Source of the DNA: Vulcanimicrobiota bacterium
GTDB taxonomy: Bacteria; Vulcanimicrobiota; Vulcanimicrobiia; Vulcanimicrobiales; Vulcanimicrobiaceae
Length of the DNA: 48,956 nucleotides
Direction of reading: 5' to 3'
Assembly (NCBI GenBank): GCA_003168375.1
Contig: PMSI01000006.1
Span: 1-48,956 of the forward strand
In this document: positions 7,999 to 16,263 of the stretch, piece by piece
Layout: each line of letters starts with the position of its first letter
Position numbering within the stretch: the first letter of the stretch is position 1
Program-made: the position numbers and the translations under genes
Notes under the pieces: generated by a model
The model's input: the letters and a program-made list of their open reading frames with translations, nothing else
Told to the model about the DNA's origin: nothing
Databases searched by the model: none

Positions 7999-9000
7999 AT
8001 GCTGCTGCTCGGAATCGAGACGTCGTGCGACGACACCGCGACCGCGGTCGTCGACGAGGGCGTGCGCGTGCTTTCGAACGTCTCGACGAACCAGGACGAA
8101 TTCCACGCGAAGTACGGCGGGATCGTCCCCGAGATCGCCTCGCGACGCCACGCCGCGCTCCTCTCCGCAGCGGTCGACGACGCGCTGACGCGCGCCGGCG
8201 TCACCCTCGACCAGCTCGACGGAATCGCGGTGACGGCGGGGCCTGGGCTGATCGGAAGCCTCGTCGTCGGCGTCGCCGCAGCCAAGGCGCTGGCGTTCGC
8301 GACCGGTCTGCCGCTGTACGCGGTCAACCACTTGCACGGGCATCTCTTTGCGGCGTTCCTCGAGCGGGCGCAGCCGCCGGAGTATCCGTTCCTCGCGCTG
8401 CTGGTCTCGGGCGGGCACTCGCAACTGGTCGAGGTCGCGTCGCCGACAGCGCTGCGCGTCATCGGCAAGACGCGCGACGACGCGGCCGGTGAAGCCTTCG
8501 ACAAAACGGCGCGGCTGCTCGGACTTCCGTTTCCCGGCGGTCCCGCGCTGGAAGCGCTCGCCCGAGACGGCAATCCAAAAATGTTCGCGTTCCCACGCCA
8601 CCGCCCGGATCCCGGCACGCTCGACATGAGCTTCTCCGGCATCAAGACGTCGGTGCGCTATTTCCTCGAAACCGACGCCGGGAAGCGCGCGCGCCGCGAG
8701 GACGTCGCCGCATCGTTCCAGGCGGCGGTCGTCGACGTGCTGATCGACCGCGTCGCACGCGCAGTCGATAGGGCCGAGTACCGCGCGCTCGTGCTGAGCG
8801 GCGGCGTCGCGGCGAACGGCGCGCTGCAATCGGCGTTCGTCGCACTCGGCGAGCGACGCGGCATTCCGACGTTCATCCCCGAGCGCCGCTTCTGCACCGA
8901 CAACGCCGCGATGATCGCCGCCGCCGCCGAACGTCGCGCCGGCGTCTGCCGCGTCGACCCGATAACGCTCGTCGCCGATCCGAACTTGCGCTTCAACTAG
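7999..9000 (+). CDS. tsaD: tRNA threonylcarbamoyladenosine transferase TsaD
   Basis: Catalytic subunit that transfers threonylcarbamoyl to A37 of ANN-decoding tRNAs, working with TsaB and TsaE (not in this window). The 333-residue length is normal. The ASKHA-fold opening LGIETSCDDTATAVV, the metal-binding HLHGH motif, the SGGHSQLV loop, and the C-terminal GGVAANGAL and FCTDNAAMIA segments are all present. It follows the AlkZ-like gene and ends 4 bases inside the convergent GNAT gene. Confidence 0.96.
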   Translation: MLLLGIETSCDDTATAVVDEGVRVLSNVSTNQDEFHAKYGGIVPEIASRRHAALLSAAVDDALTRAGVTLDQLDGIAVTAGPGLIGSLVVGVAAAKALAFATGLPLYAVNHLHGHLFAAFLERAQPPEYPFLALLVSGGHSQLVEVASPTALRVIGKTRDDAAGEAFDKTARLLGLPFPGGPALEALARDGNPKMFAFPRHRPDPGTLDMSFSGIKTSVRYFLETDAGKRARREDVAASFQAAVVDVLIDRVARAVDRAEYRALVLSGGVAANGALQSAFVALGERRGIPTFIPERRFCTDNAAMIAAAAERRAGVCRVDPITLVADPNLRFN

Positions 9001-9512
9001 TCTGCGAGCAGCGCCCAGCGCTCGTGATCGCGCCAGGCGCCGTCGAGAAACAGGTAGGCCGGCGAGAAGCCTTCCTTGGTGAAGCCGGCGCGTTTGACGA
9101 GCGCGATCGAGCGCGTGTTGCCGGGCTGGATGTTCGCTTCGACGCGGTGCAGTCCGAGCTCGGCGAACGCGACGCGCACGGCGATCTGCAGCGCCTCCGA
9201 CATCAAGCCGCGGCCGCCGGTATGCGCGTACCCCCAGTAGCCGAGATAGGCGCTGCGGAAGACGCGCATCGTGATTTCGTTCACGTTGATCACGCCGACG
9301 ACGTCGTTGGTCGCTGCCTCACGCGCGATCAGCGCGACGCTGGGCCCCGTCAGACTGCGCTCGAACCAAGCATCGAACCCCGCCTGATCGGTGAAGCCCT
9401 TCTCCCACGGCGCATGGTAGTCGACGTTCTCGCGGTTCAGCGCGATCAGCTCGGCGGCATCGGCGCGGCGCACGCGCCGCACGACGACGCGCGGCGCACT
9501 GGGATCAGGCAA
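8997..9512 (-). CDS. GNAT N-acetyltransferase, RimJ/RimL type
   Basis: A 171-residue acetyl-CoA-dependent acetyltransferase. The RimJ/RimL layout is clear: an opening strand with VVRRVRRADAAELIALN, the acyl-CoA pyrophosphate loop within GYAHTGGRGLMSEALQ, then LGLHRVEANIQPGNTRSIAL and a closing GFTKEGFSPAYLFLDGAWRD. Targets in this family include ribosomal protein N-termini and amino-group drugs; none can be assigned here. Its start overlaps the stop of the upstream DsbA-like gene by 8 bases, so the two are probably co-transcribed. Confidence 0.88.
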   Translation of the reverse strand: MPDPSAPRVVVRRVRRADAAELIALNRENVDYHAPWEKGFTDQAGFDAWFERSLTGPSVALIAREAATNDVVGVINVNEITMRVFRSAYLGYWGYAHTGGRGLMSEALQIAVRVAFAELGLHRVEANIQPGNTRSIALVKRAGFTKEGFSPAYLFLDGAWRDHERWALLAD

Positions 9513-10056
9513 TGCTGCCGTGCTCGAGGAGATAGTCGATCGCTTGCGAGAAGTTCGCGAGGGTCGCTTCCTCTTCGAATAGGACGTCGTTCAAGAAGAA
9601 CGCCGGCGTGCCGGGGATCCCGCTCGCTTCGCCGCTCTCCTTCCGCTCCGCGACGATCCCCGCGTACGTCCCGTCGCGCAGCGCGTTCGCCAGTGCATCG
9701 GAATCGAGACCGAGGTCCCGCGCGTATCCCAGCAGGTGGCGGACGTCGAGCGCGCGCTGATGCTCGAACAGCATGTCGTGCAGCTCCCAGAACTTTCCGG
9801 CGTCGGCCGCGAACTCCACCGCCTCGGCTGCGGCCTCCGCATGCGGGTGCATCGCAAGCGGGAAGCTCCGGAACACCACCCGCAGGCGGTCGCCGTAGTG
9901 TTGCTCGAGCGCCTTCACCACGCCGTAGGCGATCCCACAGTACGGGCATTCGAAGTCCCCGTATTCGACCAAGGTCACCGGTGCGCCGGATGGGCCGCGC
10001 ACGTGATCGTCGGGTCCGACCGGGACGGCGAGCCGGGTCAATCCGTCGTCTTCCAT
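9505..10056 (-). CDS. DsbA-family thioredoxin-fold protein, cytoplasmic
   Basis: A 183-residue thiol oxidoreductase of the DsbA/2-hydroxychromene isomerase group. The active-site motif CPYC is at Cys37/Cys40 after VTLVEYGDFE, and the cis-proline strand is GIPGTPAFFLN. There is no signal peptide, unlike periplasmic DsbA. I chose ATG 10056, which has AAGGA just upstream, over TTG 10074, which overlaps purN. It lies 7 bases after the purN stop and overlaps the downstream GNAT gene, so it belongs to the purM-purN transcript. Confidence 0.87.
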   Translation of the reverse strand: MEDDGLTRLAVPVGPDDHVRGPSGAPVTLVEYGDFECPYCGIAYGVVKALEQHYGDRLRVVFRSFPLAMHPHAEAAAEAVEFAADAGKFWELHDMLFEHQRALDVRHLLGYARDLGLDSDALANALRDGTYAGIVAERKESGEASGIPGTPAFFLNDVLFEEEATLANFSQAIDYLLEHGSIA

Positions 10057-10063
10057 GCGATCC

Positions 10064-11188
10064 TTATCGTTCAAGAGTCCAGCGCCGAATCGCTGCCGGG
10101 ACCGCCCCGAACTCGGCCGGGCGAACTCGCTCGCGCAGTTCTTCCTCGGTCGTGGCGTCTCCGACCGGCACCGGCACCCGGACCAACACCTCGCCCCGAT
10201 CGGTGGCGTCGGTCACGTAGTGGACGGTCGCACCGGTCCAGGCGCTCCCGCCCCGTAGCGCGTCGCGCAGCGCGTGCGCGCCGCGCAGCGCCGGGATCGA
10301 GGTACCGTCCGGCACGATCACCTCGTCCGCCGCCGGGTCGAGCGGCAAGAACGACGGGTGAACGTTGATCGTCTCGGGGAAGCGGCGGAGAAACGCGCGC
10401 GGGAGCAGGTGCATCCAGCCGAGCAACAACACCAGCTCCGGCTCCGTGTCAGCGAGCCGCTCGATGAGCCGCGTGTCGTAGTTCGGCCGCGACTCGTGTC
10501 CGCGGTCCCACCCGACGCAGATCGCGTCGACGCCGTGGTCGCGCGCAGCTGCGAGCGCGCCCGAGCCGGGCTGGTTCGCGATCACCGCTGCGACGTCGAG
10601 CGGCAGCGACCCAGCGTGCACGCGTTCCAGCACGTTGCGCGCGTTCGTTCCCGCCCCGGAGGCCAGGATCGTCGCACGGAAGCGGCGGCCGTCGTCATAG
10701 CCGAACTCGTCGACGACCACCGCGCCGGTGCGCTCCATGTAGCTCGCGATCAATCGTTCGCCGCCGGCCGCCGGGATCAGCGCCGTCGTGTGACCCGCTG
10801 CGCGCAGCGAGCAGAGTGCCGCCGCGAGGAGCGGCTCGCCGATCCCCGCTTTGCGGTGCGCCGGCGCCACGCCGTACGGCCCGAAGACGCCGACGTCGGC
10901 GCGGTCGCGCCAGCGCCGCAGCCAGGGGAACCGCAGCCCGCGCGCACCGAACGCGGCGAACCCTGCGATCGCGCCGTCGCGCTCGGCGACCCACGCGCTG
11001 CCGGCGCCCGCCTCGTACGACCACCACGACGGCGCGAAGTGGTAGTCGATCCAGGCCGCGAGCAGGCCGTCCGCGCCGTCGACGCGGCGCAGCGCATACC
11101 CGGCGCCCGCTGCGGCTTCGTGGGCGCGCGCGAGTGCGCCGCCGCCGTAGCGCTCGTCATCGAGCGCGGCGAGCAGGTTGACCGCCAT
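10064..11188 (-). CDS. purN: GNAT domain fused to PurN (GAR transformylase)
   Basis: A 374-residue two-domain protein. Residues 1 to about 168 form a GNAT-like acetyltransferase domain with an acyl-CoA loop at 106-120 (GVAPAHRKAGIGEPL). From about 170 the protein is PurN, phosphoribosylglycinamide formyltransferase, which formylates GAR using 10-formyl-THF. It opens ATILASGAGTNARNVL and keeps the catalytic Asn275 and His277 (NVHPSFLP) and Asp330 (TDATDRGEV), equivalent to Asn106, His108 and Asp144 of E. coli. PurN alone is about 210 residues. ATG 11188 is 7 bases after the purM stop. The open frame continues upstream into purM, but with no domain sequence. Confidence 0.88.
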   Translation of the reverse strand: MAVNLLAALDDERYGGGALARAHEAAAGAGYALRRVDGADGLLAAWIDYHFAPSWWSYEAGAGSAWVAERDGAIAGFAAFGARGLRFPWLRRWRDRADVGVFGPYGVAPAHRKAGIGEPLLAAALCSLRAAGHTTALIPAAGGERLIASYMERTGAVVVDEFGYDDGRRFRATILASGAGTNARNVLERVHAGSLPLDVAAVIANQPGSGALAAARDHGVDAICVGWDRGHESRPNYDTRLIERLADTEPELVLLLGWMHLLPRAFLRRFPETINVHPSFLPLDPAADEVIVPDGTSIPALRGAHALRDALRGGSAWTGATVHYVTDATDRGEVLVRVPVPVGDATTEEELRERVRPAEFGAVPAAIRRWTLER

Positions 11189-11195
11189 CGCGGTT

Positions 11196-12233
11196 TTAAG
11201 CGGTGCGCACGGGACGGACGATGACGCGCGGATCGCCGTCGCGCCGCGGCTGCACGAAGCCGACGACCTTTGCGCCGGGCGCCGCACGCAGGGCTTTGTC
11301 GACGTCGGTCATCGGCACGATCAGCGTGTAGCCGATCCCCATGTTGAGCGTGCGATAGCGCTCGTCGTGCGCGAGGTTGCCGCGCCGCACGAGCTCCGCC
11401 ATGATCGGCGGCACCTCCCAGCGTGTTTGTTCGAACACCGCCGCCGCGTGCTCGGGCAGCGTGCGCGGCACGTTCTCGAGCAGGCCGCCGCCCGTGATGT
11501 GCGCCATCGACTTCACGCCGGCGACGTTGCGGATCGCACGCACGGGTTCGAGATACGAAGGGTGCGGTGCGAGCAGCGCGTCGCCGTACGTCGTGTCGCC
11601 GAATTGCGCAGCGTACTCGTCTTCGGCGATCAGGGTCCGCGCGAGCGTGTAGCCGTTCGTGTGCAGCCCGACGGCCGGCAGCCCCACGATCGCGTCGCCC
11701 GGGATCACGCGGTTGGGATCGGGCATCGCGTCGATCTCGACCAGGCCGACGATCGTGCCGGCGAGGTCGAAGTGCTCGGGACTGTAGACGCCCGGCATCT
11801 CCGCGGTCTCGCCGCCGAGCAGCGCGCACGCGTTCTCGCGGCAGGCGCGATGGACGCCGGAGACGATGAGCGCCGCGACCTCCGGATCGAGTTTGCCGAC
11901 CGCGAGATAATCCAGGAAGAACAGCGGGTCCGCGCCGGTGACGAGAATGTCGTTCACGCAGTGGTTGACGAGGTCGGCGCCGACCGTGTCGTAGCGCCGC
12001 AGCGCGGCCGCAATCAGGATCTTCGTACCGACGCCGTCGGTCGACCCGACGAGCGCACGCTTCGGGTCGCCCGGGAGCCGGAAGAGCCCGCTGAAACCTC
12101 CTAGGGAACCGAGCTGGTCGGGATGCGTCCACGCGGAGGTGACGTCCCGATACCGCTGCACCGCGCGGTTGCCCGCGTCGATATCGACCCCGGCGCGCGC
12201 GTACGCATCGCCACGGCCCGAGCCGCTGGTCAC
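11196..12233 (-). CDS. purM: Phosphoribosylformylglycinamidine cyclo-ligase
   Basis: AIR synthetase: closes the imidazole ring of FGAM using ATP. The 345-residue length is normal. The family motifs are all present: the opening YARAGVDIDAGNRAV, the ATP-site loop VGSTDGVGTK, the segment NDILVTGADPLFFLDY, the GGETAEMPGVY loop and the C-terminal MAHITGGGLLENVPR. The GTG start at 12233 has no clear Shine-Dalgarno because a dispersed repeat occupies 12239-12266. It leads the purM, GNAT-purN, dsbA-like, GNAT cluster and is divergent from pepA. Confidence 0.96.
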   Translation of the reverse strand: MTSGSGRGDAYARAGVDIDAGNRAVQRYRDVTSAWTHPDQLGSLGGFSGLFRLPGDPKRALVGSTDGVGTKILIAAALRRYDTVGADLVNHCVNDILVTGADPLFFLDYLAVGKLDPEVAALIVSGVHRACRENACALLGGETAEMPGVYSPEHFDLAGTIVGLVEIDAMPDPNRVIPGDAIVGLPAVGLHTNGYTLARTLIAEDEYAAQFGDTTYGDALLAPHPSYLEPVRAIRNVAGVKSMAHITGGGLLENVPRTLPEHAAAVFEQTRWEVPPIMAELVRRGNLAHDERYRTLNMGIGYTLIVPMTDVDKALRAAPGAKVVGFVQPRRDGDPRVIVRPVRTA

Positions 12234-12238
12234 AGCCT

Positions 12239-12266
12239 GTCCTGAGCCTGTCGAAGGGGGCAGGAC
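12239..12266. repeat. Dispersed CTTCGACAGGCTCAGG-type repeat
   Basis: On the minus strand this carries CCCTTCGACAGGCTCAGGAC, a short interspersed repeat type seen in many environmental bacterial genomes. GTCCTG (12239-12244) and CAGGAC (12261-12266) can form a hairpin. A related copy lies at 33261-33293. Confidence 0.65.
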
Positions 12267-12343
12267 GCGCCAACGGCGCGCGTAAACGCGAACAGGTTGT
12301 CCATCACGGTCGCTCGACCGCTTCTGTCCTTCCGGAGGAATCC

Positions 12344-13876
12344 ATGCAGGTCCACGTCTCGAACGACGCGGCGACGTCGGTCGCGACCGGCGCGCTCGTC
12401 GTACCGGTCTTCGCGGGCGGCGCCGTCACCGGCGTCGCAGCCGAGGTCGATACCGTCCTCGGCGGCGCGATCGCCGATATCTTGGCATCCGGCGAGATCG
12501 CCGGCAAGCCGAACGAGACGTCGCTCGTCCACGCGAAGGATGCCCCGTTCAAACGCGTCCTCGTCGTCGGGCTCGGAGAACGCGAGAAATTCACCGTCGA
12601 CGCGCTCGCGAAGTACGCCGGGACCGCGGTCCGCTATCTCGGCAAGCGCGGCGTTGCAGCGCTCGCCGTCGCGCTGCCGGAGGGCGTCGACGCCGCGCTC
12701 GCCGCGTCGTTCGTCGCCGAAGGGGCGATCGCCGCGACGATCGACACCACGATCTACCGGACCGAAGCCGACAAGCCGGTCGTGACCACGGCCGTCACCA
12801 TCCTGGCCGGAACGCACGACCGCGCGGCGGTCGACGCAGGCGCGAAGCGCGGCAGCATCCTCGGCGAGGCGGTGAACGCGGCCCGCATGATGGCGCTGAC
12901 CCCCGCCAACGACATGACGCCGACCCACCTCGCGAATCGCGCGAAGGAGCTCGCAAACGACGCCGGGCTCGAGTTCGACGTCCTCGACGAAGCGCGGATG
13001 GAGCAGCTCGGAATGGGTTCCCTGCTCGGCGTCTCGCGCGGCTCCGACGAGCCCGCGACGCTGAGCGTCATGACCTACAAGGGCGATCCGTCGTCGACCG
13101 AAACGATCGCGCTGGTCGGCAAGGGACTCACCTTCGACTCGGGCGGCATCTCGATCAAGCCGGCCGAGAACATGCACGAGATGAAATACGACATGTCGGG
13201 CGGCGCGGGCGTGATCGCTGCGATGTGGGCGATCGGGAAACTGCGTCCGAAGGTCAACGTGATCGGCTTGATCCCGTCGTCGGAGAACCTGCCCGGGCAC
13301 CGCGCGATGAAGCCCGGCGACATCCTGCGGGCGATGAACGGCAAGACGATCGAGGTGATCAACACCGACGCCGAAGGGCGGCTGATCCTGGCCGACGCGC
13401 TGTGCTACGCGCGCAAGCTCGGGGCGACGAAGATCATCGACGCGGCGACGCTGACCGGCGCGTGCGTAATCGCACTCGGCCACGCGGCGAGCGGGACGAT
13501 GTCGAACGACGACGCGTTCGTGGAGCGCTTCCTGAAGACGGTCGCCGACTGCGGCGAGCGCTACTGGCGCCTCCCGCTCTACCCGGACTACGATCAGCAG
13601 ATCAAGAGCGACATCGCCGACCTGAAGAACACCGGCGGCCGCGCGGCAGGCGCCGAGACGGCCGGTACGTTCCTCAAGAATTTCGTCGCCGAAACGCCGT
13701 GGATCCATCTCGACGTCGCGGGCACGGCGTATCTCGACGGCGAGTCGCCGTTCATGGCGAAGGGCCCAACCGGCACGCCGGTACGTGCGTTCGTGAACAT
13801 CGTCGAGGACTTCGCGAAGAACGGCGCCCCGGCAAACGGCGTCGCGAAGAGCGCGACCGCAGCAACGGTCGCATGA
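12344..13876 (+). CDS. pepA: Leucyl aminopeptidase (M17)
   Basis: A 510-residue cytosolic aminopeptidase that removes N-terminal residues using two metal ions. The N-terminal Macro-like half is followed by the catalytic domain with the metal and active-site segments VGKGLTFDSGGISIKP, the DMSGGAGV loop and the family signature NTDAEGRL. The tail holds the usual RAAGAETAG and HLDVAGTA segments. A strong ribosome site GGAGGA lies 6 bases before ATG 12344. Its stop overlaps the next small gene by 4 bases (ATGA), so the two are translationally coupled. Confidence 0.96.
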   Translation: MQVHVSNDAATSVATGALVVPVFAGGAVTGVAAEVDTVLGGAIADILASGEIAGKPNETSLVHAKDAPFKRVLVVGLGEREKFTVDALAKYAGTAVRYLGKRGVAALAVALPEGVDAALAASFVAEGAIAATIDTTIYRTEADKPVVTTAVTILAGTHDRAAVDAGAKRGSILGEAVNAARMMALTPANDMTPTHLANRAKELANDAGLEFDVLDEARMEQLGMGSLLGVSRGSDEPATLSVMTYKGDPSSTETIALVGKGLTFDSGGISIKPAENMHEMKYDMSGGAGVIAAMWAIGKLRPKVNVIGLIPSSENLPGHRAMKPGDILRAMNGKTIEVINTDAEGRLILADALCYARKLGATKIIDAATLTGACVIALGHAASGTMSNDDAFVERFLKTVADCGERYWRLPLYPDYDQQIKSDIADLKNTGGRAAGAETAGTFLKNFVAETPWIHLDVAGTAYLDGESPFMAKGPTGTPVRAFVNIVEDFAKNGAPANGVAKSATAATVA

Positions 13877-14037
13877 ACCCGCAGGAGCCGGTGATCCCCG
13901 ACCCCGTGCCGCCGGCCGGGCCGGTCACGGACCCGCCGAACCCGGATCAGCCGACGGAGTACGACGCCTACGACCAGGCCGAGGCCGACTCGTTCCCCGC
14001 CAGCGATCCGCCGGCGGCATCGGAGCCGGGGGCGTAG
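13873..14037 (+). CDS. Small acidic protein with SFPASDPP motif
   Basis: A 54-residue, Pro- and Asp-rich protein. It carries the motif ADSFPASDPPA that defines a widespread but uncharacterised class of small bacterial proteins. It has no membrane segment or signal and is probably disordered. Its ATG overlaps the pepA stop codon. The function is unknown; coupling to pepA hints at co-expression only. It ends 1 base before the convergent purF stop. Confidence 0.7.
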   Translation: MNPQEPVIPDPVPPAGPVTDPPNPDQPTEYDAYDQAEADSFPASDPPAASEPGA

Positions 14038-14038
14038 G

Positions 14039-15487
14039 TCAGGCTTTGAGGGCCGGCTGGCGGTCGGCCTGGGCGATGCCGTTCGAGGAGCCCGGCTGGC
14101 TCGGATAGCGCCCGTTCAGACACCCGAGACAGAAGTCGGTGCGGTCGCGGCCGGTCGAGGCGACCAGGTTCTCGATGCTCAGGTAGCCCAGCGAGTCCGC
14201 GCCGAGGCGCTCGCAGATCTCCGGGACGGTGCGGTTCGCCGCGATCAGCTCGGCGTAGGTCGCCATGTCGACGCCCAGGTAACACGGGTGGACGATCGGC
14301 GGTGAGGTGATCCGCAGGTGGACTTCGCGCGCACCCGCGTCGCGCACCAGCTTGACGATGCGCGGCGTGGTCGTTCCGCGCACGATCGAGTCGTCGACGA
14401 CGACGACGCGCTGGCCGCGCAGGTTCTCGACGATCGGGTTGAACTTCAGCTGCACGCCCTGCGCGCGCAGCTTCTGATCTGGGCTGATGAACGTGCGCCC
14501 GATGTAGCGGTTCTTGATCAAGCCCTCGACGTACGGCAGCCCGCTCTCCGCCGAGAACCCGATCCCGCCCGGGATCGCGCTGTCGGGGACGGCCATCACG
14601 ACGTCCGCATCGACCGGGTGCTCGCGCGCCAGCGCGCGTCCCATCTCGTAGCGCGCCATGTAGATCGAACGCCCGCTCAGCACGCTGTCGGGGCGCGCGA
14701 AGTAGATGTACTCGAACATGCACAGCGACGCCGGTTTCACCACTTCGGTGTGTTCGGTCCGGACGCCGCGCGCGTCGATGCACACGACTTCACCGGCGTC
14801 GAGCTCCCGCAGGTAGTGCGCGCCGACGGTGGCCAGCGCGCACGACTCCGAGGCGATCATGTAGCCGTGGTCGCCGTAGGTTCCGATGCAGAGCGGACGC
14901 ACGCCCCACGGATCGCGAAACGCGTACACCGCGTCCGTCGTGCACATCACGACCGAATACGCACCTTCGGCGATGCGCATCGCGGCTTTGATCTTCTCCG
15001 GCCAACTCTCGCCCGGCGCGAGCGCGATCGTCAGCGCGAGGATTTCGGAATCAGACGTCGCTGCGAGCCGCACGTCTTCGGGCAGCCGCGCGGCGAGATC
15101 GTCGGTGTTGGTAAGGTTTCCGTTGTGCCCGAACGCGAACCGGCCCAAATCGGAGTCCAGCTCGAACGGCTGGGCGTTCACGATGATCGAGCTGCCGGTC
15201 GTCGAGTAGCGCGTGTGCCCAATCGCGACGTGGCCGCTCAGACCGCCGAGGATCTCCTCGTTGAAAATCCCGTTGATGAGGCCCATCTCGCGGTGGCTCT
15301 GAATCCGCTCTCCGTCGCCGACGGCCAGCCCAGCGCTCTCCTGCCCGCGGTGCTGCAGCGCGTACAGGCCGAAGTAGGCAAGCCTCGCGACGTCGTCGCC
15401 CGGCGAGTACAGACCAGTGATCCCGCACGCTTCGTGCAGGACGTCACCGGCCGGTTGTACCGCTTCCTGATCGTACGCCCGGGCCAT
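14039..15487 (-). CDS. purF: Amidophosphoribosyltransferase, [4Fe-4S] type
   Basis: First committed step of purine synthesis: PRPP plus glutamine gives phosphoribosylamine. The 482-residue protein has a 20-residue propeptide before the nucleophile Cys21 (EACGITG). The glutaminase domain follows, then the PRTase domain with the PRPP loop VVVVDDSIVRGTT (361-373). Four cysteines at 256, 402, 453 and 456 match the [4Fe-4S] ligands of the Bacillus-type enzyme, which is oxygen-sensitive and AMP/GMP-inhibited. It stands alone on the minus strand, converging with the pepA pair. Confidence 0.96.
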   Translation of the reverse strand: MARAYDQEAVQPAGDVLHEACGITGLYSPGDDVARLAYFGLYALQHRGQESAGLAVGDGERIQSHREMGLINGIFNEEILGGLSGHVAIGHTRYSTTGSSIIVNAQPFELDSDLGRFAFGHNGNLTNTDDLAARLPEDVRLAATSDSEILALTIALAPGESWPEKIKAAMRIAEGAYSVVMCTTDAVYAFRDPWGVRPLCIGTYGDHGYMIASESCALATVGAHYLRELDAGEVVCIDARGVRTEHTEVVKPASLCMFEYIYFARPDSVLSGRSIYMARYEMGRALAREHPVDADVVMAVPDSAIPGGIGFSAESGLPYVEGLIKNRYIGRTFISPDQKLRAQGVQLKFNPIVENLRGQRVVVVDDSIVRGTTTPRIVKLVRDAGAREVHLRITSPPIVHPCYLGVDMATYAELIAANRTVPEICERLGADSLGYLSIENLVASTGRDRTDFCLGCLNGRYPSQPGSSNGIAQADRQPALKA

Positions 15488-15522
15488 CGTCGTACCTTCG
15501 GGACCGATGACCCGGATTCACC

Positions 15523-16203
15523 CTAATCCCGGCGGCGCGAACCGAAGATCTGCAAGAGCGCGATGAAGATGTTGATCGCGTCGAGGTAGATGCTGATCGC
15601 GAGCTCGACCGGCGTGTGCCCGTCGCCGCCGGCGCGGATGCGGCTGAAGTCGACGAGCGTGAGCAGCGTGAACACACCGAGGATCAGCCACGAGTACGTC
15701 GTCGGATGGACCCAGTGGGTGAATATCGAGATAAGCCCCACGATGAGCAGCGCGACGAGGGCGCCGGTCGCGATCCCTTGGAAGCGACGCCAGTCGACCG
15801 AGAACACGAACGCGACGCCGCCCAGCACGAGCATGCCGAAGCCGGTCGTGGCGGCGGCATTGACGACGACGTCCGGGCCGGCTGTTGCCGCGTAGAACGC
15901 GACGATCGGCGCGAGCCCGATTCCCTCGACGAACGTGAACGCGTAGAACCACAGTAACGCGACCCGCGGGTTGGTGCGGAACGCGCTCATGACGAGCAGC
16001 AGGACGATGCCGCCGATGAGGGCCATCTGCCCGGCCCCGAATGAGATCCCGCGGAACAGGTACGACGCCAGGGCCGTGATCAGGAATCCGACCCCGGTGA
16101 TCCCCAGGACCTGACCGAGCAGACCCGGGACGCTGGCCGTGGCGCCGCCCGACGGAATGACCATTCGGTACGGGCCCGGCGAAGAAGAACGTGGCTGGTA
16201 CAT
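15523..16203 (-). CDS. Bax inhibitor-1 family membrane protein
   Basis: A 226-residue protein with about seven transmembrane helices of the BI-1/YccA/YbhL group (PF01027), a family with pH-gated calcium leak activity in the studied BsYetJ. The central helices contain NPRVALLWFYAFTFVEGIGL, a typical family segment. The C-terminal region has acidic residues in and next to helices (TLVDFSRI, ISIYLDAINIFIALLQ), as expected for the di-aspartate pH sensor. It lies 35 bases upstream of purF on the same strand and is divergent from the next gene. Confidence 0.88.
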   Translation of the reverse strand: MYQPRSSSPGPYRMVIPSGGATASVPGLLGQVLGITGVGFLITALASYLFRGISFGAGQMALIGGIVLLLVMSAFRTNPRVALLWFYAFTFVEGIGLAPIVAFYAATAGPDVVVNAAATTGFGMLVLGGVAFVFSVDWRRFQGIATGALVALLIVGLISIFTHWVHPTTYSWLILGVFTLLTLVDFSRIRAGGDGHTPVELAISIYLDAINIFIALLQIFGSRRRD

Positions 16204-16263
16204 CGCGATTCCTAGTACCGCACCGGCGGGGCCGCGGTTACGTCCGGGCGAACCGTCGCGCCG

